A stretch of 64,000 bases of DNA from CADCVT01 sp036389485 (GCA_036389485.1 DASVPR010000035.1:285734-349733), one strand, 5' to 3'; shown: positions 17,075 to 25,829, counted from the first letter of the stretch. The notes: a model not told the origin generated them from the sequence alone. Numbers and translations are program-made.

Positions 17075-17571
17075 CGCTCGTCCTCGTCGTCGCCCGAGTT
17101 GTCGTCGCCCGAGTCGTCGTCCTCGTCGTCGCTCGCGCGGCGCCCCTCGGCCTCGCCCTCGTCGTCGGAGTCGTCGTCCTCGTCGTCGTCGGACTTCTCC
17201 TTGCCGGGCACGTCGGTCGCGACGTCGGCGGGCTCGTCGGCCTTGTAGTCCTCGGGGTTGTCGACCTCTTCGCCCTCGATGGTGATGGAGCCGTCCTCGT
17301 GGCGCTCGAGGCTCGACGGGCCGAGCTTCTTCTCCGGCCCCTCGTCGTAGCCGTGGTCGCCCTCGCCACCGCCGTAGGTGATGTACTTCGCCTCGTCGTC
17401 GGGCCAGTCCTTGAGGTCCTTCGGCGGCTCGTCCTGCTCCTCGAGCTCCTTGATGGTCTCGCGCGCCTGGTCCCACGCCTCGGCCTTCTCCTGCGCGTGC
17501 TGCGCGGCGGTGCTCTTGTCGCCTCCGGCCTGCTCTTCGGACTCCTCGCGCGTCTGCTGATCGTCGTCCAT
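17071..17571 (-). CDS. Acidic hypothetical protein with Asp-rich tail
   Basis: This is a 166-residue hydrophilic protein with no recognised domain. Residues 1-60 are rich in Glu, Gln and Lys and probably helical (AQEKAEAWDQARETIKELEE). Around 65-110 is a more ordered segment, KDWPDDEAKYITYGGGEG, then SLERHEDGSITIEGEEVDNP. The last 45 residues are almost only Asp, Glu, Ser and Gly. ATG 17571 was chosen over an in-frame start 57 bases upstream because GGGGAGG lies 5 bases before it. It is divergent from the cold-shock gene. Such acidic tails occur in nucleic-acid or cation-binding proteins, but no function is claimed. Confidence 0.75.
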   Translation of the reverse strand: MDDDQQTREESEEQAGGDKSTAAQHAQEKAEAWDQARETIKELEEQDEPPKDLKDWPDDEAKYITYGGGEGDHGYDEGPEKKLGPSSLERHEDGSITIEGEEVDNPEDYKADEPADVATDVPGKEKSDDDEDDDSDDEGEAEGRRASDDEDDDSGDDNSGDDEDER

Positions 17572-17623
17572 CGGTCCTCCCCTCGAAGGTGTCGAAGACG
17601 CTGGTACCCGCAGAAATCGCGGT

Positions 17624-17687
17624 TTCACCTACGGCGCCGGACTTTGGTGTAGGTTGCGCGCGCTGTAGACACCCCCGAGGAGGGATC
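17624..17687 (+). promoter_or_regulatory. Promoter and ribosome binding region of the cold-shock gene
   Basis: TTCACC (17624-17629) and TAGGTT (17650-17655) form a weak promoter with a long 20-base spacer, overlapped by the inverted repeat ACCTAC-N16-GTAGGT. Nearer the gene, GAGGAGGG about 8 bases before the GTG at 17694 is one of the strongest Shine-Dalgarno sequences in the window. Confidence 0.4.
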
Positions 17688-17693
17688 GCAGAA

Positions 17694-17897
17694 GTGGCGA
17701 CCGGCACCGTCAAGTGGTTCAGCGACGACAAGGGCTTCGGGTTCATCACGCCCGACGAAGGCAGTCGCGACCTGTTCGTGCACTACTCGGGGATCATCTC
17801 CGACGGCTACCGCTCCCTCGCGGAGGGCACGCGCGTGTCCTACGAGGAAGAGGCCGGGGACAAGGGCCCCAAGGCCGTCAACGTCCAGAAGATCTAG
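17694..17897 (+). CDS. Cold-shock domain protein (CspA family)
   Basis: This 67-residue single-domain OB-fold protein has both RNA-binding motifs: KGFGFI (RNP1) and DLFVHY (RNP2, normally VFVHF). GTVKWFSDDKGFGFITPD is the classic start of the family, and KGPKAVNVQKI the classic end. It acts as a cytoplasmic RNA chaperone or antiterminator, binding single-stranded nucleic acid. The GTG start at 17694 follows a strong GAGGAGGG; the upstream in-frame start belongs to a longer frame with no family similarity. It is divergently arranged with the acidic-protein gene and converges on the rhodanese gene. Confidence 0.95.
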   Translation: MATGTVKWFSDDKGFGFITPDEGSRDLFVHYSGIISDGYRSLAEGTRVSYEEEAGDKGPKAVNVQKI

Positions 17898-17915
17898 GCG
17901 CGCCGCTCAGCGGCT

Positions 17916-18263
17916 CTAGTGATCGGCGACCTCGCCCGTCATGGGGAGGTCGCGGTCGTGCCACAGCTGGATCCCGCCGCGCATCGACCACGCGTCGTAG
18001 CCGGCAGAGCGGAACGCGCGCGCGGCGAGCGCGCTGCGCGCCCCGAGGCGGCAGTGGAAGACGATCGGCCTGTCGCGCGGCAGCGTCGCGGCGTTCGCGG
18101 CGAGGCGCTCGAGCTCGATGTGCCGCGTGCCCTCGATGTGCCCGGCCTCGCGCTCGTACGGCTCGCGGACGTCGACGACGAGCGCCTCGCCGCCGTCGAG
18201 CAGCTCCTTCGCGCGCTCCGGCGTGACCTCGATGTCCGGGTCGACGATCGGGTTGCCGGTCAT
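17916..18263 (-). CDS. Single-domain rhodanese-like sulfurtransferase
   Basis: This 115-residue protein is a single rhodanese domain. VVDVREPYEREAGHIEG (about 29-45) is the typical early loop, and FHCRLGARS (about 69-77) is the active-site loop with catalytic Cys71 and the six-residue loop of sulfurtransferases (not the seven of Cdc25-like phosphatases). GIQLWHDRDLPMTG closes the fold. It probably carries sulfane sulfur from thiosulfate or cysteine persulfide; the partner is unknown. It overlaps the upstream ceramidase-like gene by ATGA, so is translated from the same message. Confidence 0.92.
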   Translation of the reverse strand: MTGNPIVDPDIEVTPERAKELLDGGEALVVDVREPYEREAGHIEGTRHIELERLAANAATLPRDRPIVFHCRLGARSALAARAFRSAGYDAWSMRGGIQLWHDRDLPMTGEVADH

Positions 18264-20419
18264 CCGAGCTTCGTCTCGCCGGCGGCGGTGTTGCCGTACG
18301 CGTCGCGGGCGTCGCCGTCCGCGATGCCGGTGGCGCCGCGGGGGATCGGGACCGAGTCGAGCCCGGAGCGCCGCACCGTGCGCCCGCCGACCCGGAACCG
18401 CACGACGATCCTCCGCGCGAAGTCCGGCTGCCACGTCAGCTCGCCGTCGGGGTAGCGCAGCCGGATGCGGCCGCCCTCCACGACGGGCTGCAGGTCGTTC
18501 GTCGCGACGACGTCGAACGGCTGGCTCGTCAGGTCGTAGCGGTTGGCCGTGATGCGGAACCGGTACAGCCGGCGCGGCGCGTCGATCGGCACCTCCCACT
18601 CGGCGGTGTAGCGGCCGTCGTCGTCGACGCCCCAGACGACCTCGAGGCCGAGGTCGTCGGTGTGGCGCCGCCACCGGTTGCGGATGCGCCGCTCGACGGT
18701 GACGAACGCCCGGTCGAGCGGGCGGTCGAGCCCGCGCGGGCCGCCCTGCCAGCTGAACGTCGCGTGCGCGAGGTGCCGCACCGTCGGCGCCGGGCGCTGG
18801 AGCCGCGCGGCGTCGGCGGTGCCGGGCTCGAACGCGGGCGCGTCCGCCGAGACGCCGTTGCGCGGGTCCGCCTCGTAGGGCTCGGGCGCCGGCTGCCCGG
18901 AGGACATCCGGCTGACGAGGTCGGCGAGGCTCACCTTGAGCAGGTTCGCCGCCAGCCGGCCGTAGAGCTGCGAGCCGCCCTCGTAGTGCTGGCGGTCGTA
19001 CTCCTCCGGCGTGACGAAGTACTGCAGGAACTCGTTCGCGAGGCCGGAGAGGACCGGCGTGACGCCCGGGCCCGCGGCGCGCATCGCCTCCTTGACCCGC
19101 TCGCCCATCCCGACGGTCATCTCGCCGGGGATGCTCCCGATGACGCGGTCGCCGAGGCGGACGACCATCAGCGGCACCGCCTTCGGGATGCTGCCCTCGC
19201 CCTGGCGGCTGACCTGGATCTTGTAGCCCTGGTGCGGATCGGAGACGGGCGCGCGGCGGTCCTCGAACGGGACGCCGGTCTCGTCGTACAGCGGCCCGCG
19301 GCCCTCCTCGGAGCCGGTGAAGAGCGGCAGGCCGGTGACCGCCTCGTCGTCCACCTCGCCGCCCTCGGTCGCCTGGCCGCAGAAGCAGATGCGCGTCCAC
19401 CGCGTGTCGAGCGCCGGCTCCGCGGTCATCGCCAGGCCGGCCTGCCTCCACGTGTCGAACATGACCTGCGCCTCGCGCCGGCCGACCTCGTCCGCCCACG
19501 CCGGGCCGCGGCGGTCGAGGCCCGAGGACATGTCGCCCTCGTCGGCGTTGCCGTAGGCGTTCACCACCTCCTGCCCCCGCGGGACGCGGCCCTTCGTGCG
19601 GATGAGCTGCTCGGCGATCCGCGTCGCCGCCCCGTGGTGGTCGGCGTTGTAGACGTTGAACGTGTACGGGTTGACCGTCCCGTGGTTGGCGAACGTGCTC
19701 CAGATCCCGATCGGGATGCTCCGCCTCCCGCGCACCTTGTCGACGCGCAGGACGTGGACGTCCGGGTCGATCGTGTGCTCGGGGCCGAGCGGGTCGTCCT
19801 CCGGCTTGCCCTCGTACAGCGCCTTGACGATCCCGTGGTTGTGGAGGTGCGCCTCGAGCGACCGGTTGCGGGTGACGCCGACCAGCCTCTGCGCGGCCCA
19901 GCCGAGCTTCGCGGGGGCGCGGTCGTCGTCGGCGCGCCTGATCGCCTCGGTCAGCTGCCGGACCATGAACGCGTAGAGCTGCGGGTCCATCGCGCCGGCG
20001 ACGTTCTGGTCGGTCGGCGTGCCCATCGTCATGAAGACCGTGTTGTAGGTCGAGAACGGGAAGTAGCCGGTGGGGCCGGCGTGGGTGTGGCTGGCCGAGA
20101 CGAGGACGTTCTGCTCGCTGAACCCGCGGTCCTTCAGCCGGTCGGCCGCCTCCTTGACGACCCCGCCCGCGATCGCGCCGAGGTCCTCGGCCACGAGCGC
20201 GATCTTCTTCCCGTCGCGCTCGAGCACGATCGCCCGCGCGAAGAGGCGCGTGTGCTGGCCGCGCAGGACCGCGTCGCTGCGGACCCAGCCCATCGCGTAG
20301 TAGCCGGTGGGCGGGGTGATGTCGGCCCGTCCGGCGCCCGCCGTGAGCTGCCCGGCGTGCGCGGGCGCCGCCGCGGTCAGCGCGGCTGCCGCGGCGAGAA
20401 GGAGTGCGAGGCGGCGCAC
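18260..20419 (-). CDS. Secreted neutral/alkaline ceramidase-like hydrolase
   Basis: This is a 719-residue protein with a signal peptide (1-22, ending PAHAG). GAGRADITPPTGYYAMGW opens the N-terminal domain of non-lysosomal (neutral) ceramidases. LVSASHTHAGPTGYFPF supplies zinc-binding His residues, TFANHGTVN another His, and NAYGNADEGDMSS takes the place of the family's active-site Asn-Asp stretch. The C-terminal 130 residues form a beta domain, as in the Pseudomonas enzyme. Family members hydrolyse the amide bond of ceramide; bacteria that lack sphingolipids may use them on other N-acyl lipids, so the substrate is uncertain. Translationally coupled to the rhodanese gene downstream. Confidence 0.88.
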   Translation of the reverse strand: MRRLALLLAAAAALTAAAPAHAGQLTAGAGRADITPPTGYYAMGWVRSDAVLRGQHTRLFARAIVLERDGKKIALVAEDLGAIAGGVVKEAADRLKDRGFSEQNVLVSASHTHAGPTGYFPFSTYNTVFMTMGTPTDQNVAGAMDPQLYAFMVRQLTEAIRRADDDRAPAKLGWAAQRLVGVTRNRSLEAHLHNHGIVKALYEGKPEDDPLGPEHTIDPDVHVLRVDKVRGRRSIPIGIWSTFANHGTVNPYTFNVYNADHHGAATRIAEQLIRTKGRVPRGQEVVNAYGNADEGDMSSGLDRRGPAWADEVGRREAQVMFDTWRQAGLAMTAEPALDTRWTRICFCGQATEGGEVDDEAVTGLPLFTGSEEGRGPLYDETGVPFEDRRAPVSDPHQGYKIQVSRQGEGSIPKAVPLMVVRLGDRVIGSIPGEMTVGMGERVKEAMRAAGPGVTPVLSGLANEFLQYFVTPEEYDRQHYEGGSQLYGRLAANLLKVSLADLVSRMSSGQPAPEPYEADPRNGVSADAPAFEPGTADAARLQRPAPTVRHLAHATFSWQGGPRGLDRPLDRAFVTVERRIRNRWRRHTDDLGLEVVWGVDDDGRYTAEWEVPIDAPRRLYRFRITANRYDLTSQPFDVVATNDLQPVVEGGRIRLRYPDGELTWQPDFARRIVVRFRVGGRTVRRSGLDSVPIPRGATGIADGDARDAYGNTAAGETKLG

Positions 20420-20484
20420 CGCCGGGACGTTAGTCCAGCGACGCGCCGCGGGCGGCGGCAGGCCGGGCCGTAGAATCGCGGGTC

Positions 20485-21093
20485 GTGGGGACGCCCGCCT
20501 ACACCCGCCTGAACGTCGACGAGCGCCGCCGGCAGCTGCTCGCCGAGGCCACGGCGCTGTTCGCGACGCACGGCTACGACGAGCTGTCGATGGCGAAGCT
20601 CGCGCGCGAGGCCGGCATCTCGAAGCCGCTCCTCTACCACTACTTCCCGAGCAAGCGCGACCTGTTCGAGGCGGTGCTGTCGCAGGCGGCCGAGGAGCAC
20701 CTGCGGCGCATCGCGACGGACGACTCGCTGCCGCCGGCCGCGCAGCTCACGACCGCGATCGACGCGTACCTGACGTGGATCGAGGAGAACCGCGGCGCGT
20801 ACGAGAAGCTGCTGCGCAGCGCGGGCATCCCCGAGGTCCGGGAGCTGATCGACCGGGTCCGCGGCGAGACCGCGACGCGGATCCTCGAGGGGATCGTCCC
20901 CGAGGGGCCGCCGCCGCCGAAGGTGCGCGCCGCCGTCCGGGCCTGGCTCTGGTACATGGACGGCGTCTGCCTCGACTGGGTCCGCGAGAACGATCTCTCG
21001 AGAGAGGACGTCCAGGGACTCCTGCTCGGCACGCTCCTCGGCGCGCTCACCGCCGCGGGCTTCGACCCGACACGCCTCACGGCCTCTGGATAA
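20485..21093 (+). CDS. TetR/AcrR family transcriptional regulator
   Basis: This 202-residue protein has a TetR HTH at about residues 14-62: MAKLAREAGISKPLLYHYFPSK is a very typical recognition segment. The C-terminal domain includes a conserved AVRAWLWYMDGVCLDW segment, as in the family often found with lipid or sterol genes in actinobacteria. It is divergent from the ceramidase-like gene with 65 bases between, so that gene is a plausible target. TAGAAT (20471-20476) lies 8 bases before the GTG start, suggesting a leaderless message. Ligand unknown. Confidence 0.93.
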   Translation: MGTPAYTRLNVDERRRQLLAEATALFATHGYDELSMAKLAREAGISKPLLYHYFPSKRDLFEAVLSQAAEEHLRRIATDDSLPPAAQLTTAIDAYLTWIEENRGAYEKLLRSAGIPEVRELIDRVRGETATRILEGIVPEGPPPPKVRAAVRAWLWYMDGVCLDWVRENDLSREDVQGLLLGTLLGALTAAGFDPTRLTASG

Positions 21094-21161
21094 CGTCCGG
21101 AGCGATCGCTACGAATCGGCGGGACGCGCGTCAGGAAGACGACGTCGCGCGGTGGTCAAGG

Positions 21162-21237
21162 ATACCCTGACCGGTATAGTCAGCTTGCGCCATATCGGGT
21201 GCGCACGTTGACCCCGGTTCAACATCGACCATAGACT
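21162..21237 (+). promoter_or_regulatory. Two candidate promoters and a small dyad before the ArsR-like gene
   Basis: The proximal promoter is TTGACC (21208-21213), an 18-base spacer and TAGACT (21232-21237), which would start the message about 6 bases before the GTG. A distal one, TATAGT at 21175-21180, overlaps the dyad ATACC-N6-GGTAT (21162-21177), a possible regulator site. Confidence 0.5.
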
Positions 21238-21249
21238 GGACGTGACCCG

Positions 21250-21882
21250 GTGAACGCACAGCTGGTGGACATCGACGACCCTCGCGTGGTCAAGGCGCTG
21301 GCCCATCCGATCCGGATGAAGATCCTGGGGATCCTCGACCAGCGAACGGCGACGCCGAAGGAGCTCGCGGCGGCGCTCGGCCTGCCCCTCGAGAACGTGA
21401 GCTACCACGTCCGCACCCTCAAGGACTTCGGTTTCATCAAGCTCGAGAAGACCCGCCAGGTGCGCGGGGCCGTCGAGCACCACTACAAGCTCGCCGGCCG
21501 CCCGCAGATCGGCAACAAGCTGTGGGAGGAGATCCCGCCGGTCGTCAAGGAGGCGCTCATCGACGCCAACCTCGCGGCCCACGTGGAGGAGCTGGGGCGC
21601 GCCGCGGTGCAGGGCGGCTTCGACCGCGCCGACGCGCACCTCGCGCAGTACTCCCTGCTCCTCGACGGCCAGGGGCGCGAGGAGGTCGACGCGATCCTGC
21701 GCGACGCCGAGGATCGCATCGAGAAGGCCTCGCAGCAGGCGCAGAAGCGCGTCAAGGACGGCGAGGCCAAGCGCTACTCGCTGCAGGTCTTCTACTTCGA
21801 CCAGCCGGACAAGCTGTCGCCCGAGCAGGCAAGCCGGCGCCGCGACGACGCGCGCCGCAGCCGCGCGAAGTCCAGCGCCTGA
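21250..21882 (+). CDS. ArsR-like winged-helix transcriptional regulator
   Basis: This is a 210-residue protein. An ArsR-type winged helix occupies residues 8-85: VVKALAHPIRMKILGIL, then TPKELAAALGLPLENVSYHVRTL as the recognition helix, then the wing with GAVEHHYKL. No CxC metal site is present, so it is probably not a metal sensor of the classic type. The C-terminal half is helical and charged (about 130-210) and ends in a very basic tail, RRRDDARRSRAKSS. Stand-alone regulator of unknown target. The start is GTG, close behind a TTGACC/TAGACT promoter. Confidence 0.9.
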   Translation: MNAQLVDIDDPRVVKALAHPIRMKILGILDQRTATPKELAAALGLPLENVSYHVRTLKDFGFIKLEKTRQVRGAVEHHYKLAGRPQIGNKLWEEIPPVVKEALIDANLAAHVEELGRAAVQGGFDRADAHLAQYSLLLDGQGREEVDAILRDAEDRIEKASQQAQKRVKDGEAKRYSLQVFYFDQPDKLSPEQASRRRDDARRSRAKSSA

Positions 21883-21921
21883 CGCGGACGGGCGCGCCGA
21901 CGCCTAGACTCGCGCGGCGAG

Positions 21922-23886
21922 ATGCGTCGCGCCCGCACCGCGCTCGCCGTCCTCGTCGCCGCCGTCGCGACGGCGCCCGCCGCGCGCGCCCAGCAGCCGA
22001 TCCCCGAGGGCTCGCACAACGAGCCGGAGTTCATCGGCAGCCCCGCCGACCCGCAGCCGATCACGGCGCCGCTGCTCGCGCCCACGCACCCGTTCCTCGC
22101 GCCGAACGGCCGCTCGAACATCCACGACGACCCGTACATGACCGACGCGTACACGACGCCCGGCCCGCTTGGCCGCGGCACGACGCGCCGCGACGTGTTC
22201 GAGGTGCGCGACTGCGCGTCGGTGACGTTCGACTCGAAGGACCGGATCGTCACGATCTGCGTCGGGCTCGACCGTCCCGTGCTCGTGTTGAAGGACCCGG
22301 TGACGCTCGCCACCCTCGCCTCGATGAACCTCCCGCCGCGCCAGCCCGGCGGCGGCAACCCCTTCCAGGACTTCACGGGCGGCGGCTACTTCTACCTCGA
22401 CGAGCGCGACCGCGCCGTGGTGCCGACGACCGACCGCCACATCTACGTCGTCGAGCAGACGCCGGACCCGGGCTTCCGCATCGCGCGCGACGTCGACCTC
22501 AACGGCTCGCTGCCGCAGGGGGACAAGATCGTCTCGGTGCTGCCGGACTGGTCGGGGCGGCTGTGGTTCGTGGCGCAGTCGGGCGTGGTCGGCACCGTCG
22601 GGCGCGAGGAGGACACGATCAAGGTCCACGACACGACCGAGACGATCTCCAACTCGTTCGCGGTCGACGAGGACGGCGGCGTCTACATCGTCACCGACGG
22701 AGCGCTGTACCGGTTCCGGGCGGGCGCCGACGGCACGCCGGAGGTCACGTGGCGGGTGCCGTACGACAACATCGGCGCGCAGAAGCCCGGCCAGGCGAGC
22801 CGCGGCTCCGGCACGACGCCGACGCTCGGCACGAACGGCGCCGTCGCGATCACCGACAACGCGGACCCGATGAACGTCGTGGTCTACGAGCGCGCGACCG
22901 GGGCCGAGGTCTGCCGGGCGCCGGTGTTCCGCGAGGGCGCGAGCGCGACCGACAACTCGCTGATCATGGCCGGGAACGCGATCGTCGTCGAGAACAACTA
23001 CGGCTACACCGGCCCGGGCACGACGCAGAACGGCAACTCCACCGAGCCGGGCGTCGAGCGGGTGGACTACGACCTCGCGGCGCGCCGGTGCACGAAGGTC
23101 TGGCGCAGCGAGGAGCGCTCGCCGACGGTGGTCCCGAAGCTCTCGCTCGCGACCGGCCTCGTCTACGTCTACACGAAGGAGCCGCAGGACGACGGCGACG
23201 ACGTCTGGTACCTCACCGCGCTCGACTTCCGCACCGGGCGCACGGTGTTCAAGGCGTTCGCCGGCGAGGGGCTCGGCCACAACAACAACTACGCGCCGGT
23301 CACGCTCGGGCCGGACGGCAGCGCGTACGTCGGCGTGCTCGGCGGGCTCGTGCGGCTGGCGGACGCGGAACCGCCGCCCGGCGCGCCCGTCACGCCCGCG
23401 CCGTCGCCGTCGCCGCCGGGCGCGAACCGGCCGATCGGCAAGCCCTGCCGGCCGCGTAAGGCGCGGGTGACACGGACCTCGGTCGGCGGGCTCCGGCTGG
23501 GGATGACGGGGCGCGCGCTGGAGCTGCGGGGCGCGACGTTCCCGACGCGCCGGTCCGCGCGGTTCTGCGTCGCCGGCGGCGGACGGGTCGGCGTCGCGCT
23601 CGACCGCCGCGGCCGCGCGCGCCTGATCGTCAGCACCGCGCCCGGCCACCGCCACCGCGGCGTCGGCCCGCGGATGAGGACCCGCCGCCTCCGCCGCGCC
23701 TTCCCGAGGCGGCGGAAGCTCGCGCCGGGCGTGTTCGCGACCGACCGCTCCCGCCGCGTGATCTTCGGCGTCGGCGCGCGCAGGGTGATCTGGGTCGGCG
23801 TCGCGCGCCGCGCCGCGACCCGCCGCCGCACGAGCGTCCGCGCCGCGCTGCGGACCGCCGGGTTCGGCGCGAAGCCGCGCGCTTGA
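21922..23886 (+). CDS. Secreted beta-propeller-like protein with basic C-terminal domain
   Basis: This is a 654-residue protein with a signal peptide (1-23, ARAQQ). Residues 30-480 contain repeated strands of a PQQ-like or similar propeller: FAVDEDGGVYIVTDGALYRF, GLVYVYTKEP and GSAYVGVLGGLVRL are three blade edges. HIYVVEQTPD and RLWFVAQSG are others. A Pro-rich linker (APSPSPPG) leads to a C-terminal domain of about 145 residues that is extremely Arg-rich with two Cys. No catalytic residues could be assigned. TAGACT (21905-21910) lies 11 bases before the ATG. Its TGA overlaps the start of the oxidase gene (TTGA), so secretion and oxidation may be linked, but this is inference. Confidence 0.78.
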   Translation: MRRARTALAVLVAAVATAPAARAQQPIPEGSHNEPEFIGSPADPQPITAPLLAPTHPFLAPNGRSNIHDDPYMTDAYTTPGPLGRGTTRRDVFEVRDCASVTFDSKDRIVTICVGLDRPVLVLKDPVTLATLASMNLPPRQPGGGNPFQDFTGGGYFYLDERDRAVVPTTDRHIYVVEQTPDPGFRIARDVDLNGSLPQGDKIVSVLPDWSGRLWFVAQSGVVGTVGREEDTIKVHDTTETISNSFAVDEDGGVYIVTDGALYRFRAGADGTPEVTWRVPYDNIGAQKPGQASRGSGTTPTLGTNGAVAITDNADPMNVVVYERATGAEVCRAPVFREGASATDNSLIMAGNAIVVENNYGYTGPGTTQNGNSTEPGVERVDYDLAARRCTKVWRSEERSPTVVPKLSLATGLVYVYTKEPQDDGDDVWYLTALDFRTGRTVFKAFAGEGLGHNNNYAPVTLGPDGSAYVGVLGGLVRLADAEPPPGAPVTPAPSPSPPGANRPIGKPCRPRKARVTRTSVGGLRLGMTGRALELRGATFPTRRSARFCVAGGGRVGVALDRRGRARLIVSTAPGHRHRGVGPRMRTRRLRRAFPRRRKLAPGVFATDRSRRVIFGVGARRVIWVGVARRAATRRRTSVRAALRTAGFGAKPRA

Positions 23887-25178
23887 CCGTGATTTGGCGG
23901 AACTGGTCGGGCGAGCAGGGCTGTGCGCCCGTCGCGATCGAGCGGCCTCGCTCCACCGAGGAGGTGGCCGCGATCGTGACGCGCGCGGCGGAGGCGGGGC
24001 ACGTCGTGCGCGTGGCGGGCGCCGGGCACTCCTTCACCGACGCGGTGCTGACCGACGGCGTGCTGCTGTCGCTCGACGCGATGGACCGCGTCGTGTGGGC
24101 CGACCCGGGCGGGCGGCGCGTGCGCGTCCAGGCCGGGATCCGGCTGCGCGCGCTCTCGGACGTCCTCGCGGGCTACGGGCTCGCGCTCGAGAACATGGGC
24201 GACGTCGACGCGCAGTCGATCGCGGGGGCGACGGCGACCGGGACGCACGGCAGCGGCGTCGAGCTGCGCAACCTGTCTTCTGCGATCGAGGCGGTCCAGC
24301 TCGTCGCCGGCGACGGCTCCCTGCGCGAGATCGACGGCGGCGACGCGCTGCTCGCCGCGCGGGTGAGCGTCGGCGCGCTCGGCGTGATCACCGAGCTGAC
24401 CCTGCGCTGCGTGCGCGCGTACGTGATGCGAGGCGTCGACGCCCCCGAGCCGCTGGAGGAGGTGCTCGAGCAGCTCGACGAGCGGGCCGCCTCCGCTCGC
24501 CACTTCGAGTTCTACGCGTTCCCGCACAGCGACACGGTGCTGACGCGGACCAACGAGGTCGTCACGGCGCCGGCGCAGCCGCCCGGTCCGGCGCAGCGGT
24601 GGGTCGAGGACGTGCTGATGAACAACCACGCGCTGCACTTCGCGTGCGCGCTCGCCAAGCGCGGGCCCGACTGGATCCCGACGATCAGCCGCACGATCAC
24701 GAGCACGCTGAGCGAGCGGGTGCGGGTCGACCGGTCGGATCGGATCTTCGTGTCGCCCCGCTACGTGCGGTTCACCGAGATGGAGCAGGCGTTCCCGCGC
24801 GCCGCCGCGCGCGATGCCCTGCGCGCGATCCTCACCGAGATCCGCAGGTACCCCGTGATCTTCCCCGTCGAGCTGCGGTTCGTCGCCGGCGACGACGCGC
24901 TGCTCAGCCCCGCCGGCGGGCGCGAGACCGTCTACATCGCGGTGCACAACTACGTCGGGATGCCGTGGGAGCCGTTCTTCCGCGCGGCCGCCGCGATCGG
25001 CGCCGAGCACGGCGCGCGCCCGCACTGGGGCAAGCGCCACTTCCACACGGCGGAGACGCTCGCGCCGCTCTACCCGGGGTGGGACCGGTTCCAGGCGGTG
25101 CGCGGCGAGCTGGACCCGGACGGGCGCTTCACGAACGCATACGTGCGACGCGTCCTCGGCCCGCCAGCGGCTCGTTGA
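23883..25178 (+). CDS. FAD-linked oxidase of the L-gulono/D-arabinono-lactone oxidase family
   Basis: This is a 431-residue protein. The N-terminal FAD domain (about 10-180) has VRVAGAGHSFTD, where the His is the usual covalent FAD attachment site, and GATATGTHGSG. The C-terminal ALO domain ends with HWGKRHFHT, the family's catalytic-site signature. It should oxidise a sugar lactone, alditol or similar polyol with oxygen or another acceptor. No signal peptide is seen. Start is TTG at 23883, overlapping the previous stop, or GTG at 23889; both are in frame and the N-terminal WRNWSG is conserved in the family just after. Confidence 0.92.
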   Translation: MTVIWRNWSGEQGCAPVAIERPRSTEEVAAIVTRAAEAGHVVRVAGAGHSFTDAVLTDGVLLSLDAMDRVVWADPGGRRVRVQAGIRLRALSDVLAGYGLALENMGDVDAQSIAGATATGTHGSGVELRNLSSAIEAVQLVAGDGSLREIDGGDALLAARVSVGALGVITELTLRCVRAYVMRGVDAPEPLEEVLEQLDERAASARHFEFYAFPHSDTVLTRTNEVVTAPAQPPGPAQRWVEDVLMNNHALHFACALAKRGPDWIPTISRTITSTLSERVRVDRSDRIFVSPRYVRFTEMEQAFPRAAARDALRAILTEIRRYPVIFPVELRFVAGDDALLSPAGGRETVYIAVHNYVGMPWEPFFRAAAAIGAEHGARPHWGKRHFHTAETLAPLYPGWDRFQAVRGELDPDGRFTNAYVRRVLGPPAAR

Positions 25179-25434
25179 GCCGCAGCGCCTCGCCGAACGC
25201 CCGCGAGCGCGCCTCCATCAGCTCGTCCTCGAGCGCCGGGCCGTCGAGCGTCGCCGGCAGCTCGCGGATGATCCGCTCGCCTCCGGGGCCCGCGAGCACG
25301 ACGCAGCGGGAGCCGTCCTCCAGCGTGCGCGTCACGACGCGCCACCGGCTCGCCGCCGCCCGCCGCCGCAGGTAGGACCGTCCCGCGAGGGTCACGGCGA
25401 GCAACGCGAGGCTGACGAGGACCATGGTGAGCAT
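25129..25434 (-). CDS. Small membrane-anchored protein, paralogue of the next gene
   Basis: This is a 101-residue protein. One TM helix at residues 1-20 (MLTMVLVSLALLAVTLAGRS) is followed by a short basic stop-transfer and a cytoplasmic domain, RWRVVTRTLEDGSRCVVLAGPGGE and then IIRELPATLDG. This aligns residue by residue with the protein encoded just upstream at 25545-25829. No known family is recognised. It overlaps the C-terminus of the convergent oxidase gene by 50 bases. Two TGCGCA palindromes 10 bases apart (25435-25440, 25445-25450) abut its ATG. Confidence 0.7.
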   Translation of the reverse strand: MLTMVLVSLALLAVTLAGRSYLRRRAAASRWRVVTRTLEDGSRCVVLAGPGGERIIRELPATLDGPALEDELMEARSRAFGEALRLNEPLAGRGRVARMRS

Positions 25435-25544
25435 TGCGCAGGTTTGCGCACAATGGCACAACCGCGCCGAAAACGCGACGGTCGGCCCGGAGGGGGCAAC
25501 GCCGCGCCGCCCGCCGCGCCGAAGGACGACGCCGCGCGGGCCGC

Positions 25545-25829
25545 TCACCGCTCGCGATTTAGCTCCTCCGCCTGGATGAACGCCTCCTCGCGGGCGAGGC
25601 GAAGCTCGCTTGTCAGCTCGGCGCCCTCGAGGCCCGGCGGCAGCTCCTTCACGACGCGCTCGCCCCCGCCCGGCCCCTCGATCACGACGCGCAGGGTGCC
25701 GTCGGCGGCGGTCTTGGTCGCGACGCGCCAGCGCGCGGCCTCCTGGCCCCGCCGGGCCTGCGCCCCGAGCACGAGCCAGACGATCAGCGCGACCGCCGCC
25801 AGGATCACCAGCGCCTCGAGGAGGATCAT
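25545..25829 (-). CDS. Small membrane-anchored protein, paralogue of its neighbour
   Basis: This is a 94-residue protein with one N-terminal TM helix (about 2-23, LLEALVILAAVALIVWLVL). The domain RWRVATKTAADGTLRVVIEG, then GERVVKELPPGLEG, then a helix LAREEAFIQAEELN, matches the neighbouring paralogue throughout. The ATG start overlaps the SPFH gene's stop (ATGA), so the two are translated together. The topology suggests a small cytoplasmic domain tethered near the SPFH protein. Function unknown; a regulatory or scaffold partner of the SPFH protein is a reasonable guess only. Confidence 0.75.
   Translation of the reverse strand: MILLEALVILAAVALIVWLVLGAQARRGQEAARWRVATKTAADGTLRVVIEGPGGGERVVKELPPGLEGAELTSELRLAREEAFIQAEELNRER

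Noticed and set aside
12971..17749. 1592-codon minus-strand open frame opposite NlpC/P60, LOG and GGDEF-EAL
   Set aside because: The plus-strand genes have intact domain motifs; the opposite frame shows none and is compositionally a GC-skew shadow.
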